A DNA stretch of 64,000 nucleotides, taken from the NCBI RefSeq assembly GCF_026723825.1, contig NZ_CP113519.1:62001-126000 (forward strand). The letters are read 5' to 3'. This DNA comes from Pseudomonas sp. GOM7. GTDB taxonomy: Bacteria > Pseudomonadota > Gammaproteobacteria > Pseudomonadales > Pseudomonadaceae. The position numbers and the translations under genes are program-made. Below are positions 63,684-64,000 of the stretch, in pieces (position 1 is the stretch's first letter; each line of letters opens with the position of its first letter). Below the pieces are notes generated by a model, which was given only the letters and a program-made list of their open reading frames with translations, was not told where the DNA came from and did no database searches.

Positions 63684-64000
63684 GGCTCGAGACTCACGGC
63701 GCGGTTGTTGGTCTGGGCGCGAACCCTGGCGGTAGAAGGCCTGGCGAGTATAACGGCTGAGCGGGCGGTGAGCGACCATTGCGGCGTAGAGGCGCTTGGC
63801 TGAAGCGCAGCGCTCGGGTAAAACGCACGACCCTGAAAGCGGTCATCGGGCAGGATGCCTTGAGGCTTGCTCGGCGTTGTTTTTTATCTATTTGATTTTA
63901 AAGGCTTTGTGTAAAAACCAAGTCTGGCACGGGCAGTGCAACCTTTCTGTCAAACGCCTCCAGAACGGGGCGTAGAGCGTCAAACACAAGACTCATGGCC
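63684..64000. other. Right-edge gap containing a sigma-54 promoter
   Basis: No credible complete gene. An AT-rich stretch (63880-63920) precedes a sigma-54-type promoter at 63925-63940. An ATG at 63995 near the edge has no clear ribosome site; the downstream gene lies mostly outside the window. Confidence 0.55.
63925..63940 (+). promoter_or_regulatory. Sigma-54 (RpoN) promoter reading out of the window
   Basis: TGGCACGGGCAGTGCA: -24 GG and -12 GC with exactly 10 bases between, and TGGCACG matching the consensus fully. The -12 block is GTGCA against TTGCA. An upstream AT-rich run could support activator-mediated looping. The controlled gene is outside the window. Confidence 0.7.

Noticed and set aside
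63995..64000. A gene starting at the final ATG
   Set aside because: Only two codons are inside the window and no clear ribosome site precedes it, so no gene is called.

Overview
The window looks like chromosome of a Pseudomonas-type gammaproteobacterium. GC content is high, most proteins are of pseudomonad type (aspA with a divergent LysR gene, a polyamine-binding protein beside an acetylpolyamine deacetylase, purEK, adhP, an H2-type type VI secretion cluster), and the gaps carry small dispersed palindromic repeats of the kind common in this group. Species cannot be fixed by eye. I saw no rRNA, tRNA, CRISPR array, prophage or complete insertion sequence.

Layout. 1-29 kb is mostly metabolic and transport chromosome: the truncated start of a secreted repeat-type surface protein; asparaginase (ansA) and a sodium/amino-acid symporter; an XRE regulator, an acetyltransferase, and a PaiB-like protein divergent from a MocR-type regulator; a dicarboxylate symporter with aspartase (aspA) and a divergent LysR regulator; a very large M48-type membrane peptidase; a polyamine-binding protein with an acetylpolyamine deacetylase; two tandem PepSY-like secreted proteins; a coupled operon of a sialidase-fold protein, a small membrane protein and an LTA-synthase-like sulfatase; an AraC regulator; adhP; purEK behind a hairpin-plus-T-run leader; and three small envelope proteins.

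29-58.5 kb, all on the minus strand, is a type VI secretion system whose order (tssA-B-C-E, tssF-G, clpV, sigma-54 activator, fha, tssJ-K-L-M, PP2C phosphatase, Ser/Thr kinase, vgrG) is that of the H2-type (HSI-II) cluster of P. aeruginosa. No hcp gene lies in the window. Two cargo modules are attached. Downstream of vgrG is a 996-residue protein combining a split, substituted M23-like domain, SH3-like segments, a lytic-transglycosylase-like domain and an EF-hand; two secreted candidate immunity proteins follow it, one joining an LprI-like and an XAC2610-like region. Inside the core operon, between tssE and tssF, is a PAAR protein, a 274-residue lysozyme-like protein and a membrane-anchored candidate immunity protein. 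Together they suggest two peptidoglycan-directed effector systems, one delivered by VgrG and one by PAAR. The vgrG cargo end is much more AT-rich than its surroundings. A strict 12-bp-period array of four TTGCGCAA-like boxes lies upstream of tssA.

58.9-64 kb holds an aldose-epimerase-family protein, a three-component TRAP transporter (permeases divergent from the binding protein, with a palindrome between), a YciA-like acyl-CoA thioesterase, and, at the right edge, a good sigma-54 promoter reading out of the window.
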